From: Lampris incognitus
Lineage: Eukaryota; Chordata; Actinopteri; Lampriformes; Lampridae
Length of the DNA stretch: 64,000 bases
NCBI RefSeq assembly: GCF_029633865.1
Contig: NC_079223.1
Span: forward strand, 36,115,739 to 36,179,738
Reading direction: 5' to 3'
Shown here: positions 39,868 to 50,970 of the stretch, one piece after another
Numbering within the stretch: the stretch's first letter is position 1
How the letters are laid out: each line of letters starts with the position of its first letter
The notes under the pieces: generated by a model
Seen by the model: only the letters and a program-made list of their open reading frames with translations
Database searches by the model: none
What the model was told of the DNA's origin: nothing
Translations under genes and position numbers: made by a program

Positions 39868-39922
39868 CGTTGGTTAGGTTGGTTAAGGTTAGGGTTAAGG
39901 TTAGGGTTAGAGTTTGGGTTAG
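39868..39922. repeat. Degenerate telomere-like TTAGGG repeats
   Basis: Interleaved GGTTAGG, GGTTAAGG and GGTTAGGG units, about 50 bp. This is an internal short array, not a chromosome end. Confidence 0.75.
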
Positions 39923-40199
39923 CCAATCAGAAGCAGTGTAGGCGCGGATCTTCGCGAAATGCGGGTGGGAAAAATAACGCGTGCGCGTCGTAACGCACAT
40001 TCTCACGGAAACCATGTGACGACACGAAGCTAGCCGAACCGATGTACGGCCTGAGATTAACGTTCAGTAACCCTGCAGTTAACCACCGTAATTGGCTACT
40101 CGACGAAAATTAACTTTTGCTTGTGTATTGAGCGACATTTTCAAATATTTCACCTTGCTGAGAATGTGACTCGGCCTCACCAATCAGAACTGTAAGGGT

Positions 40200-40960
40200 C
40201 AGGACCAGAGCATCTTCAAGGGGAGATTGGGTACCACAGTTTAGGAAGACTACTTTTGGTCAATCAGCATTTTCAGTAAAAGTGGTGGGCAAGTGGAATT
40301 CCCTTCCCCCTATTGTCAGAGTCAGCCAGCTTTGCTGTGTTTAAAAAGCGTCTTAAGCTTTGGTTAAAATCAGCACAAACGTGTAATCACAAATAAATGT
40401 CCTTGCTTTAATATTTTGCACATATTTTAGATTTCACTCAGGGTTTTTGTTTTACTTTTTATTCAGAGTAGTTACTATATTCTTCTTAGTCAGGAGCAGC
40501 CTAGGGTTCTGGCTGGAACCAGACCAGGTGCAACCTGACCGTAGACTGTGTGTAATTCATATTTCCTGCCATTGAATAGGCCAGATTGATTTTTATAGCT
40601 GTTGACATAGTTTAGGTCAGATTGTTATTTATTGATGTTTCAGGTCAGATTACTATTTATATTTATTGTTGCTGAATAGATGAAATCCATATTTATTATG
40701 TTGTTGTCATATAGGCCAGATTGCTATTTATATCCACTGTTTTAAATAGATCAGATTGTATTTATAACTTTTGAGATTGGTTTTCTGATGTATTGTCATG
40801 TTTTTATTTTGTCTTGATTGTTCTTTGTCTGCCTGTCCAATAGTTTTCTTATGTATTGTTATGTTTTTACTTCTGTATTAATTGTTGTTTGTTTGCCTGC
40901 CCAGGGACTGCAGATGCAAATTAGCTGCCAGCCTACTCTGGTGTAATTGTGAACCGGGCA
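40200..40960 (+). mobile_element. LINE 3' end remnant
   Basis: A frame near 40275-40385 reads VVGKWNSLPPIV...KASLKLWLKSAQ. This is the end of a fish LINE ORF2. An A/T-rich 3' UTR follows, with repeated CAGATTG..ATTTAT units and a terminal GGGACTGCAGATGCAAATTA motif near 40905. The upstream ORF is missing. Confidence 0.7.
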
Positions 40961-41010
40961 AGAATGGCCTGTAAACTTCTTTCGATTGTTCCCGTTAGGG
41001 GTCCACTGAA

Positions 41011-43117
41011 AAATGGGAGCAGTTTCTCCACCACTTTATTTCGAAAATAGACGACATTAGGCTTCACATTACACTGGTGATGAGCAATCTTCCCACTTGC
41101 ATTGAACCTTCCGCCAGTCTGATTCGCTTTAAGGAAATTTCTCTATTTGATTTAGAAGAGCTAATCTCCCACTTGAACTCTTCCACCTGTCAACTGGACC
41201 CTACCCCCACTAGATTTCTGAAAGAGGTATTTCACACTGTTGGCCCACAAATTCTCTCCATTATCAACTGCTCACTGTTTGTTCCCTTGTTTCAAACTAG
41301 ATGGTTTGTTCCTATCTAGTTTTAAACACCCAGTAGTCCGACCTCTCCTGAAAAAGCCTACTCTCGACCCTCTTATTTTAAGCAATTTTAGACAAATTTC
41401 TAATCTATCTTTTTTATCTAAAATCTTAGAGAAGTCTGTTGCTCTTCAACTAATCACACACATGAATAATTGTAGTATTTTGAGCAATTTCAATCAGGAT
41501 TCCGTACCCACCACAGCACAGAAGCAGCTCTCATTAGTTACCAGTGACTTACTGCTCATCGCTAACTCTGGTGCTTGTTAAATTTTAATTCTGCTTGACC
41601 TGAGTTCCGCTTTTGATATGGTCGACCATGACATCCTTTTAAATTGCCTGGAAAACTATGTTGACATTAAGGATACTGCCCAGGCCTCAATCCTACCTCA
41701 CTAACAGATCTTTTTCTGTTATAATGGGGGAATTCTCCTCATCCTCATCCCCCCTTGCATGTGGTGTCCCCCAGGGGTCAATTCTTGGTCCATTATTATT
41801 TTCCATTTATATGTTCCCCCTGGGTCAGATCATCTGTCATCATAATATTAATTTTCACTGTTATGCGGACGACACTCAGCTTTATGTCCCACTTTATGGC
41901 AATGACACACATGATCTTTATTATGTTATGGCTTGTCTTTCCAATATTAAGTGCTGGATGTCACAAAACTTCCTCCGGCTCAATGAGTCCAAATCTGAGG
42001 TCATTTTATTTGCCCCCCCTAACCTAACTGGTGAGCTGGAAAAGAGTCTAGGGCACCTGCCCTCCAATGTTCACACTCTGCCTGCAATTTGGGTATCTTT
42101 TTTGACTCCAAGCTCTCTTTTGACACACAAATCACCAAGGTAGTACAGTCTTGCATTCTCCAAATTAAGACCATCACAAAAGTTGAAAATTTTCTTATCT
42201 CAAATGGACCTTGAAAAAAGTCATCCACACATTCATCTCATCACGTCTGGATTATTGTAACTCCCTGTATTCAGGGCTCAGTCAAAAGTCAGTCTCCCAC
42301 CTCCAGCTCATCCAAAACTCAGCTGCCAAACTGTTAACAAATTCCAAGAGACATGAACACATTACTCTCTTTCTTGCAATGCTTCAGGTACAGGATTGAT
42401 TTTAAACCTTTACTAATTACTTTTAAAGCCCTACATGGCCTTGCCCCTACAAATTTTACTGAGTTACTCACACCCAATTGGCCTGGCCACTGCCTACACT
42501 CCCCAGGCAGGTCCTTTTTAACTTTTCCCTCAGCCAGCCTCGTTACTAAAGGTGACTGGGGTGTTTTCTGTAAGAGTCCCACAGTTCTGGAACTCCCTAC
42601 CTGAGGAAATTAGCCTAGCAAACTCACTGCCTTCTTTTAAATCACTTCTTAAAACTTACTTTTACAGGAGAGCTTTTTATTTCATAGTAAATCCATTGTT
42701 GTCCAATTTTATTTATTTGTTTATGTTTATTTTATTATTCTTCATATTGTTTATATCTTATACTTTTACATTTTTAATTCTCTATATTTTATATTTTTCT
42801 TTCATCACCTTATTTTAATTGTTTCATCATAATCCTTGTTTTATCACCTGTAATTCTCTTCGTTTTAATTATGTTCTCGTTACTTTATCCTGACCATGTT
42901 TACCTTGTTCTGTGGAGCGGATCTGGCATTAGCTGTGTCCTATATTTGTATTGTATTTTGTTGTTTTTTTTTGTTGTTGTTTGTTTTGTTTTTCTCAGTG
43001 TTCAGTGTTACAGGTATATTGCACAGGGATTTTTTCTGACATTGTATGACTGCTTTAAGTGTTCATCATAGTGATAGGTAAAAGTATTAGTTATTAACAA
43101 CAACAACAACAACAACA
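41011..43117 (+). mobile_element. L2/CR1-like LINE ORF2 remnant, frameshifted
   Basis: Broken frames carry RT segments in order: ISLFDLEELISHLNSSTCQL, VVRPLLKKPTLDPLILSNFR, LDLSSAFDMVDHDIL, CGVPQGSILGPLLFSIYM, the catalytic CYADDTQLY box and SRLDYCNSLYSGL. The C-terminus has VPQFWNSLPEEI...FKSLLKTYFYR. An A/T-rich 3' UTR and an (AAC)n tail at about 43093-43117 follow. Stops and shifts at about 41320, 41579 and 42143 show it is inactive. It lies upstream of sfxn3. Confidence 0.9.
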
Positions 43118-43604
43118 AACCCCCCCCTCCTCCCCAAATCTTTGGTAGGCCCGCTGAGACGTGACTGCGATGAAGAAGCAGTGGCACTCACAACTTTTCA
43201 AGGCAGCAACGACGATTCCTGCTGTATTCATCGTGACTCACAGGTTTGTAAATTCCCTCACAAACAAAGTGTACTTACCCATTTTTAAAAGATAAACATG
43301 TCGTTATGATGAAACCTGAGGTTGAAACATATGTATTTAATTAAGTAAATTTATTTTTGCTAACTCCTGTCAACGCTATTCAATGAGCGGGAAGGCAAAC
43401 TTTAGCTAGCAGAGACGTGATAGTCACACTCAAATAAAGGTTATAACGTTGATACAGAACGGGTTACATTAACCTTATTGTGAATATAGCGTTTTATATT
43501 GCATTTCCATTCATTTCAGAGTACTGTGTTTTGGTAGTTTGGTAACTTCATAATGTGTTACTAAGCTGTTGAGTAACTTTGCTAGCTAGTTAAGCTTAAT
43601 AGCC

Positions 43605-43724
43605 ATTATCCAAACCGCTTATCCTGCTCTCAGGGTCGCGGGGATGCTGGAGCCCATCCCAGCAAGCACTGGGCGGCCGGCGAGGAGACACCCTGGACAG
43701 GCCGCCAGGCCATCACAGGGCCAA
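43605..43724. repeat. Dispersed repeat, copy B
   Basis: Same sequence as 15403-15537 (CCAAACCGCTTATCCTGCTC ... CACCCTGGACAGGCCGCCAG ... CATCACAGGGC). Confidence 0.8.
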
Positions 43725-44454
43725 ACCCATTTTAAAAGAGCTCTTTTTTAACAACATTGAAAAAAAAATTTAATCATTTAATTTTTAAAATTCTTAAAGT
43801 GCAAATAATGTCCCAAAATGATTCCCTTACAATTGCCGAGTATTATTAAACAGCATCTAAGTAACATATCGGTGATTATCCAGACTACCAATGCAACGTT
43901 GATCAAGTCCTCTGTTGGAGCAATGACTCGTGCACCGGAAGTCATGAAAACTCAGAACAGTCACTGAAACGCCCTGACCTGAAAATACAGCTTCAACAAA
44001 AAGAGCAACCACTGCCTGCCACTATCTGTTCCATTTCCACTGAATTGCAAGGATTCAGATTGTTGAAATATCCACTGCAATTACGTGCGTCCAAAAGTAA
44101 CAGTTTACAGCATTATCCCTATAGTTTTTCAATTTGTATGAATTAGAAAAGCTTAATATGAGAAATGAAAACGTTACATACAGTACATCAACCTGACCTT
44201 GCAAGGCTGTATTGTATGCATTACAGGCAGGTTAAATGCATATTTTGTTGCATATTGCTTTCTTGCACTGTTCTATACTCTTTATTATCAATACAGTCTT
44301 CTGGGGGAGGCCTTATCATATGACCATGAAACATGTTTTTCTTTGCTGAAAACTGTTGTAAAATGGCTGTTTAAAACCGTTTTTTGCTCCCCCGGACCCC
44401 GCTACAGAGTTTTGTCTTGTCCCCCCCCCCCCATATAAACTCTCTCCTACGCCC

Positions 44455-44595
44455 TTGAGTACAATAATTTAATAGTGTAGCGAATTCGGGGGACAACGCA
44501 ACCACAGGAACTGCCGCGGCTGGGAAGCGAACCCGCACCGCCCGCACCGCAGGAAGCATCGCTAACCGCTCGACTAAATGGCCATGCGCGCGAGC
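44455..44595 (-). mobile_element. tRNA-derived SINE head (third family)
   Basis: On the minus strand, GCCATTTAGTCGAGCGGTTA and a B-box-like GGGTTCGCTTCCCAGC give a tRNA-like unit. It differs from both other SINE families. It is not a functional tRNA: the cloverleaf arms do not pair properly by eye. Confidence 0.65.
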
Positions 44596-44766
44596 CAGCG
44601 GCCAGCGTGTCTTGTTATCCATGCACGTTACAATAGTATTATAACATAATAACAATGGCATATTACATATAATCAATACAAATATAATAATGTCGTGTAT
44701 GTGCAATCGTACTCCAAATATTGCAAGAGTCAGTCCTCAGAACAGTTACTGAAACGCATCAATATG

Positions 44767-44804
44767 ATTTGAATCAATATGATCAATATCATATTGATTC
44801 AAAT
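44767..44804. repeat. Perfect hairpin, 17-bp stem, CAAT loop
   Basis: ATTTGAATCAATATGAT, then CAAT, then the exact reverse complement. It lies about 400 bp upstream of the sfxn3 promoter. Confidence 0.85.
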
Positions 44805-45224
44805 ATGGTGGTTAAGTGGTTAAGACATTTTGACTGGGCTTTCCTTTTTCTCTGAAAAATATGGGACGGACGAAAAGCAGCAGATATTAATACTAAACAA
44901 CACAACAGACTGATAACTGTGCAACCATCAAGGGCCATTTGAGATTTCATGACATTATGGCATTTTATGACAATGATTTTCCACTACGTGAGTAATTCAG
45001 TTCCTGTAAGCCTAACAAAACACATTCCTCCCATGAGCGTCTAGCAGCGATTATAGTCTAACTATCGAGAGTAACTGGAGACAAAAATAAAACCAAAACA
45101 ATTGTACTATTGTAGATCATGAACCGTTGAATATAAAAAGAACTCATTGAAATCGGTTGTGAAATGTAAACTTTATGGTGCGCTATTTTTTTCTTTTTTT
45201 CTTTTTTACACACCATTCTTGCCC

Positions 45225-45250
45225 GGTCAAATATGGCGGTGACGTCGACG
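45225..45250 (+). promoter_or_regulatory. sfxn3: sfxn3 core promoter with YY1-like and CRE-like motifs
   Basis: AAATATGGCGG (YY1-type, also close to the TISU translation-initiator element) is followed directly by TGACGTCG (CRE-type). The sequence is CpG-rich for this window, with GTCGACGTAC and CAGCGGCCGATGCG. A good donor (AAAAG/GTAAGC) closes a short exon at 45387. YY1 at the start site is typical of housekeeping mitochondrial genes. Confidence 0.6.
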
Positions 45251-45387
45251 TACGGTCCAGCGGCCGATGCGCCTTTCCGTACCCTGCCCTCCGACTCGCT
45301 GTTTTACCACACCGCCCCCAGTGTTTCGACTGAGTACGTCTACATCGGTGGTGCCGTGATATTGAGAGGTCACGTTTACAATAAAAG
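45233..45387 (+). other. sfxn3: Putative sfxn3 exon 1 with an open upstream reading frame
   Basis: The exon is inferred from the promoter-like sequence and the GTAAGC donor. An ATG at 45233 (A at -3, G at +4) opens 51 codons plus two bases, without a stop up to the donor. Spliced to the exon starting at 47135, it runs on out of frame through the sfxn3 start region. If transcription begins downstream of 45233 the frame is not in the mRNA. Confidence 0.5.
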
Positions 45388-46136
45388 GTAAGCAAGCCGA
45401 GTACGGTCAAATAAAGATATCTTTACGGCATCAATAGTGGTAGCTACGATCTGTCATTGCATCCTTAGCCTGTCACAGTGTTAACAACATAGCTAAGCTA
45501 TATTAGCGTGTGAACTAGCCGATAGGTTGGCTAAATTAATGAGCAAGGTAGACGTAGTTTGTTTTGATGCTGCGAATCGCCTTTGAATCGCTAGCCTTTG
45601 TCAAACCTTTGGTGTTGGATGGAGAGGTGTCTGTCGTTTACCACGCAGTCTCACTAAACATGTTTTGGTGCAACAGTTGTTAAGGTATCGCTAGCTGACC
45701 TGATAGCTGCTTCGGCTAAAGTGTGTCGGTACCCCCGCCGGCAGCGTGTCGTGACTCCCACACTTCATCTGTCACGTTAACGCTACGTTTCTCCTACGGT
45801 CATCAAATGCAAAGTTAGATCAAATTAATCTCTTATGTTGTCAGCGTTCCTGCGGGCATTTGTTACATCTGATGCTGAGAAGTTATTTTTAACTCAGAAA
45901 TACCCTTAATGTTAACATTTTCCTGACCATTTATAGGGGTGTGGTTTTAACTTTGAAAACGGCCCTTGATGTGTTTTGATAAAGATTGGTTCGAATGTAA
46001 ATTTGAAGTGCAAATCTGACTATATTTGGCAAAATTGAATAACTAAAGCATTCGGATTGTGTTTTGGGGGTTGCCAGATGAGTCAATGTGCACTACTACG
46101 AAACGTCAGCGGGATCCCGGAAGTGTCTTTGCCAAT

Positions 46137-46189
46137 CATTCATTCATTCATTCATTCATTCATTCATCCATCCATCCATCCATTCATCA
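46137..46189. repeat. (CATT)n/(CATC)n microsatellite
   Basis: About eight CATT units followed by four CATC units, in sfxn3 intron 1. Confidence 0.93.
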
Positions 46190-47143
46190 ATTTCATGCAC
46201 CATAACCATGGGTTAGAATAAGCCACTATCAAGGTATGCTATAAGAAGCAGTAATCCTGTTTTTTACATTTCAAAAGTTAAGTCATTTTCACAGTGGCTT
46301 ATACTGCAACGGTTCATGAAGATTATATATCTTTATTGAAAGGTATTTTCTTTTTAAAATCCAGTCCTCCACTAAAATTGTTTCATTACACTATATGCTT
46401 AATACTGTGATTCCCTCAACAATAATATGATTACAAAGTAGGCCTCAGTCCACAATTAAGCTTGTAGAAGCAAGTATAAGCTTGTGGCTTCCAGTAAAGT
46501 AGTCTCTAGTTATCGATAAAACATTTGCTCCCCTAACAACAAGTAAATTCATGATGTTCGTTTTACAAAACGATAGGATAAAGCTTTGCATGTCAGTCAA
46601 CATAGTGAGTAAAGTGCTGCTCTTTTATGTTAGAACAGAATAGTTAGAATAGAAGCTGGAAATAACAATTCATCAATTAATCTGTTGAAAAATGTTTGCC
46701 CAAGGTTAACCTCATTAGTTTTCAGCACATTGATAAAAGGGAGGAGAATCTCCCTGGAATTAATTCTCTTGCAGCTGCCATGCTATTAAAAGATCAGCAG
46801 GTAGGGGCTAATTGTGCAATCGTGGCTTAGCATGAGTCATTTAGCTTGGAATAACTTTCTGCAGCATGGTGTTGGAAGCACAAATGATGAAAATATATTC
46901 AAAGCTCAGCAAATCATTCTTCAGTTGTTCAATGTCGTTTCTGAAATTGTGCTGTTAAAATTATGGGGTAATACTGACTCAGTGCACTGTGCCATTGACT
47001 CTCTATTGTATATTTATTTTCGCAGCAGATGTGCTTTGCCATTAGCAAGATCACATGGAGGAGGCATATTACATGTTAATATCTGTTTAGGAGTATAGCA
47101 CAAATATTAATGACTCTTCTGTCATTGTCCACAGAAAGCCAGG

Positions 47144-50100
47144 ATGTCTGGAGAGCTGTCCCTGGACATTAACATCAAGGAACCACGATGGGATCAGGGC
47201 ACGTTCATGGGGCGTGCGCAGCACTTCTTCATGGTCACCGACCCCAGAAACATCCTGCTGTCCTCTGAGACTCTGGAGGAGGCCAGAGGGATTGTGGAGA
47301 ACTACAGGTACAGACCCAGCAGGGGGTGTGGGGTGTAGTCAGGTGAAGTTAGGAAGGGGGGATTATCTGGAGGAGGTATGGTCAGTGAGTGTTGTTGCCA
47401 GCATTAGAGTGTGAGGTAAAAAAGGACGGAAAGGTTTAAGTGAAATACACTGCTCAAAAAAATAAAGGGAACACCTAAAAACACAATATAGACCTCGACG
47501 AATGAAATATTTCAGCTGAAAATCTTTATTTATTAGACAGAGGAATGTGTTTAGAGCAAAATAACCTAAGAATGATCAATAGAAATCAAAATCATTAGCC
47601 CATTAAGGTCTGGATTCAGAATCATACTCAAAATCAAAGTGGAAAATGAGAACATAGGCTGATCCAACTTCTGTGGAAATTCTTCAAGACGATTCAAAAT
47701 GAGGCTCAGTAGTGTGTGTGGCCTCCACGTGCCTGTATGCACTCCCTACAACGTCTGGGCATGCTCCTGATGAGACGACGGATGGTCTCCTGAGGGATCT
47801 CCTCCCAGACCTGGATCAGGGCATCGGTCAACTCCTGGACAGTCTGTGGTGCGACATCGCGTTGGCGGATGGCACGAGACATGATGTCCCAGAGGTGCTC
47901 GATTGGATTCAGGTCCGGGGAACGTGCAGGCCAGTCCATAGCATCAATGCCCTCGACATACAGGAACTGCTGACACACTCTGGCCACATGAGGACGAGCA
48001 TTGTCATGCATGAGCAGAAACCCAGGGCCCACTGCACCAGCATATGGTCTGACAATGGGTCTGAGGATCTCATCCCGGTACCTAATGGCAGTCATGGTAC
48101 CTCTGGCTAGCACGTAGAGGTCTGTGCGGCCCTCCAAGGATATGCCTCCCCAGACCATCACTGACCCACTGCCAAACCGGTCATGCTGGAGGATGTTGCA
48201 GGCAGCAGAACGTTCTCCACAGCGTCTCCAGACTCTCTCACGTCTGTCACATGTGTTCGGTGTGAACCTGCTCTCATCTGTGAAGAGCACAGGGCGCCAA
48301 TGGCGAATCTGCCAACCAAGATGTTCTCTGGCAAAGGTCAATCGGGCTGCACGGTGTTGGGCTGTGAGCACAGGCCCCAATTGTGGACGTTGGGCCCTCA
48401 TACCATCCTCATGCATTCTGTTTCTCACTGTTTGAGCAGAAACCTGCATATTAGTGGCCTGTTGAAGGTCGTTGTGTAGGGCTCCGGCAGTGCTCCTCCT
48501 GTTCCTCCTTGCACAAAGGACCAGATAGCGGTCCTGCTGCAGGGTTGTTGTCCTCCTGCGGCCCCCTCCACGTCTCCTGGTGTACTGGCCTGTCTCCTGG
48601 TACCTCCTCCATGCTCTGGACACTGTGCTGGGAGACACATCAAATCTTCTTGCCACAGCACGCATTGATGTGCCATCCTGGATGAGCTGCACTACCTGAG
48701 CAACTTCTGTAGGTTGCAGATACCGCCTCATGCCACCTGTAGTGGTGAGGGCACTAGCAAAATGAAAAACTAACCAAAGATCGGCCAGAAAAGATGAGGA
48801 CAGGCAAATGGTCTGTGGCCACCACCTGCAAATCCATTCCTTTTATAGGGGTTGTCTTGCAAATTGTCTAATTTCCACCAGGTGGAAATTAGACAATTTA
48901 CCAACAGGTGAAATTGATTCACAAATCAGTGTTGCTTCCTAACTGGACAGGTTGATATCTCAAAAGTGTGATTGACTTGGAGCTACATTGCATTGCTTAT
49001 GTGTTCCCTTTATTTTTTTGAGCAGTGTATATGGTTGCTGTAAGGTATTGGGATGGGTCAGTTTTAGGGTTGAAGAAAACAAAAGGTATGTAAGAAACAA
49101 TAGGCTAAAGATATAGGAGAGGGGTAAAAGACATGATTGGTGGTGAGCATTGATTTGACCTAGTGACATCCAGGAGGGTAACTAGAGGGTAGCTATTTTG
49201 AGTGAAATGGAGATGGCTGATGTGTGCCCTTGGAGAATATCTTTTCCTTAATGAGGAAGTATTGAACTGAAAAGCACATGACTTTGTGTCAATTGAATGG
49301 CCTTTCATTCATATGCAAGAAGAGATTTTAAAGCAACAACTGGAACTTGGTTAAAATTTAACTTGTGTTATCCTCTACAGTATTAGAAACACAAGAGCAT
49401 GTGATAAGTGTGAGTAAATTTTGTCATAATATCTGTAATGCTAACTTTGCACTAGCATTGCGAAACAAGAAAAATGTTCAAAATGCTCTGTGATAATGGG
49501 TTCATATCCCTAGGTTTGTTTGTTTTGGTTTTTTTTTGGCAGACTACAGTTTTATCAGTAGTATGACTTTTGTCTGTGCAGAGCTGGTGTAATAAAGCCT
49601 GGCCTTACAGAGGATGAACTCTGGAGGGCCAAGTATATCTACGACTCTGCCTTCCACCCTGACACCGGGGAAAAGATGTTTGTTATTGGCAGAATGTCTG
49701 CTCAGGTGCCAGTGAACATGTCCATCACAGGCAGCATGCTCACCTTTTACAGGTAGGATTTCATCCCCATCTCAATGTATTTGAATACAACCGTAGAAAA
49801 TCCCTCACAATATCTTCTAGCTTGATTAATTAAAATGGCACAATGACAGAACTGTATTTTTTTAATTAAAAAATTTTGATATGTTTAACAAATACTAATA
49901 TGGTTCTCATGTGGTCATGAATTAAACCTAAACTAGAGGAGTGCACTCAGTAGAATGCAGATCTCCACCACGTGTATGTATCTCCCCTTCACACACACAC
50001 ACATACACAGGAAACAATTATAAGACTTTTATGCAGCACCCATGTCACCTGAATGGGAAATGTGGGGGAAAAAAGTTGTTAATACGCAGTGTTTAAGCTA

Positions 50101-50895
50101 AAAAATTTACCTAGTAAAAACGTTTTGCTTGTCAGTCTGTAGATGCGCAGCCTCCTAGGTGGACCCTCACACGAATGCGACCAAGTCTGACATGAAAAAA
50201 CTGAGATCAGGCTGTCATAATTTCAAAGCCCTAATTAAAAGACTTCAAATGTGTTTAACCATTGCGGTTTTCATGATATAAGATGAATGAAGGTGAATGG
50301 CTGCTCCACTGATTTACTTTCATTCATAAAACAACGGTAAGAAAACATAGCTCGGCCATGGGAAATGTTTTATTGTAGCTACTGAGATGATTTCCAGCTG
50401 TGACTGATTAATCCTGCTTTTGAAATTGTATTTTTATAGCAGAGATTTAACCCTGGAGTCTATGACACTTCCGCATGTCATAAGGCGAATTATTTTTGGT
50501 TCATCCAATATTCCTCCACTTCTCCTGTGCTGAGATCAGCAGAGAATGATTTGCTGACTTGCGAAATACAATCAATTTCTCGTTTATTTTCAAAACTCAT
50601 ACCCAGCTACATAATGTTTTGGTTATGACATTGTCACTGCCCGATCTGAGCTGCGTCTGAACTCGGGACCAGCATAGTGCATTTCAGAGGGGCAAATCAC
50701 CCAGTGGCTTCAGATATACATTGGCATTGCGCACGTCAGATCTTTGAGAAGAGGAGGCAATTTGAATTCCCCCTTATTCCAATGAGAATGTTTTTATGTT
50801 TTCACTCTCCAGACTCTCACACCTACAAGTCTGAATCAAGAGTATGGGATCAAACAATTTCTCTAAAACAAATAAAAATGGTGGTAGTATCATGT

Positions 50896-50970
<75 letters not shown>

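Larger units (their letters stand above)
37356..45170. other. Region between divergent pdzd7 and sfxn3
   Basis: No host exon is supported. The pdzd7 5' UTR and promoter must lie in the first part, up to about 39,000, but I cannot place them. From 39,730 onward most sequence is repeat-derived: dispersed repeats, a telomere-like stretch, LINE remnants at 40200-40960 and 41011-43117, and a SINE at 44455-44595. Confidence 0.7.

Noticed and set aside
41077..42604. A protein-coding gene with reverse-transcriptase motifs
   Set aside because: Frames are broken several times and match a decayed LINE ORF2.
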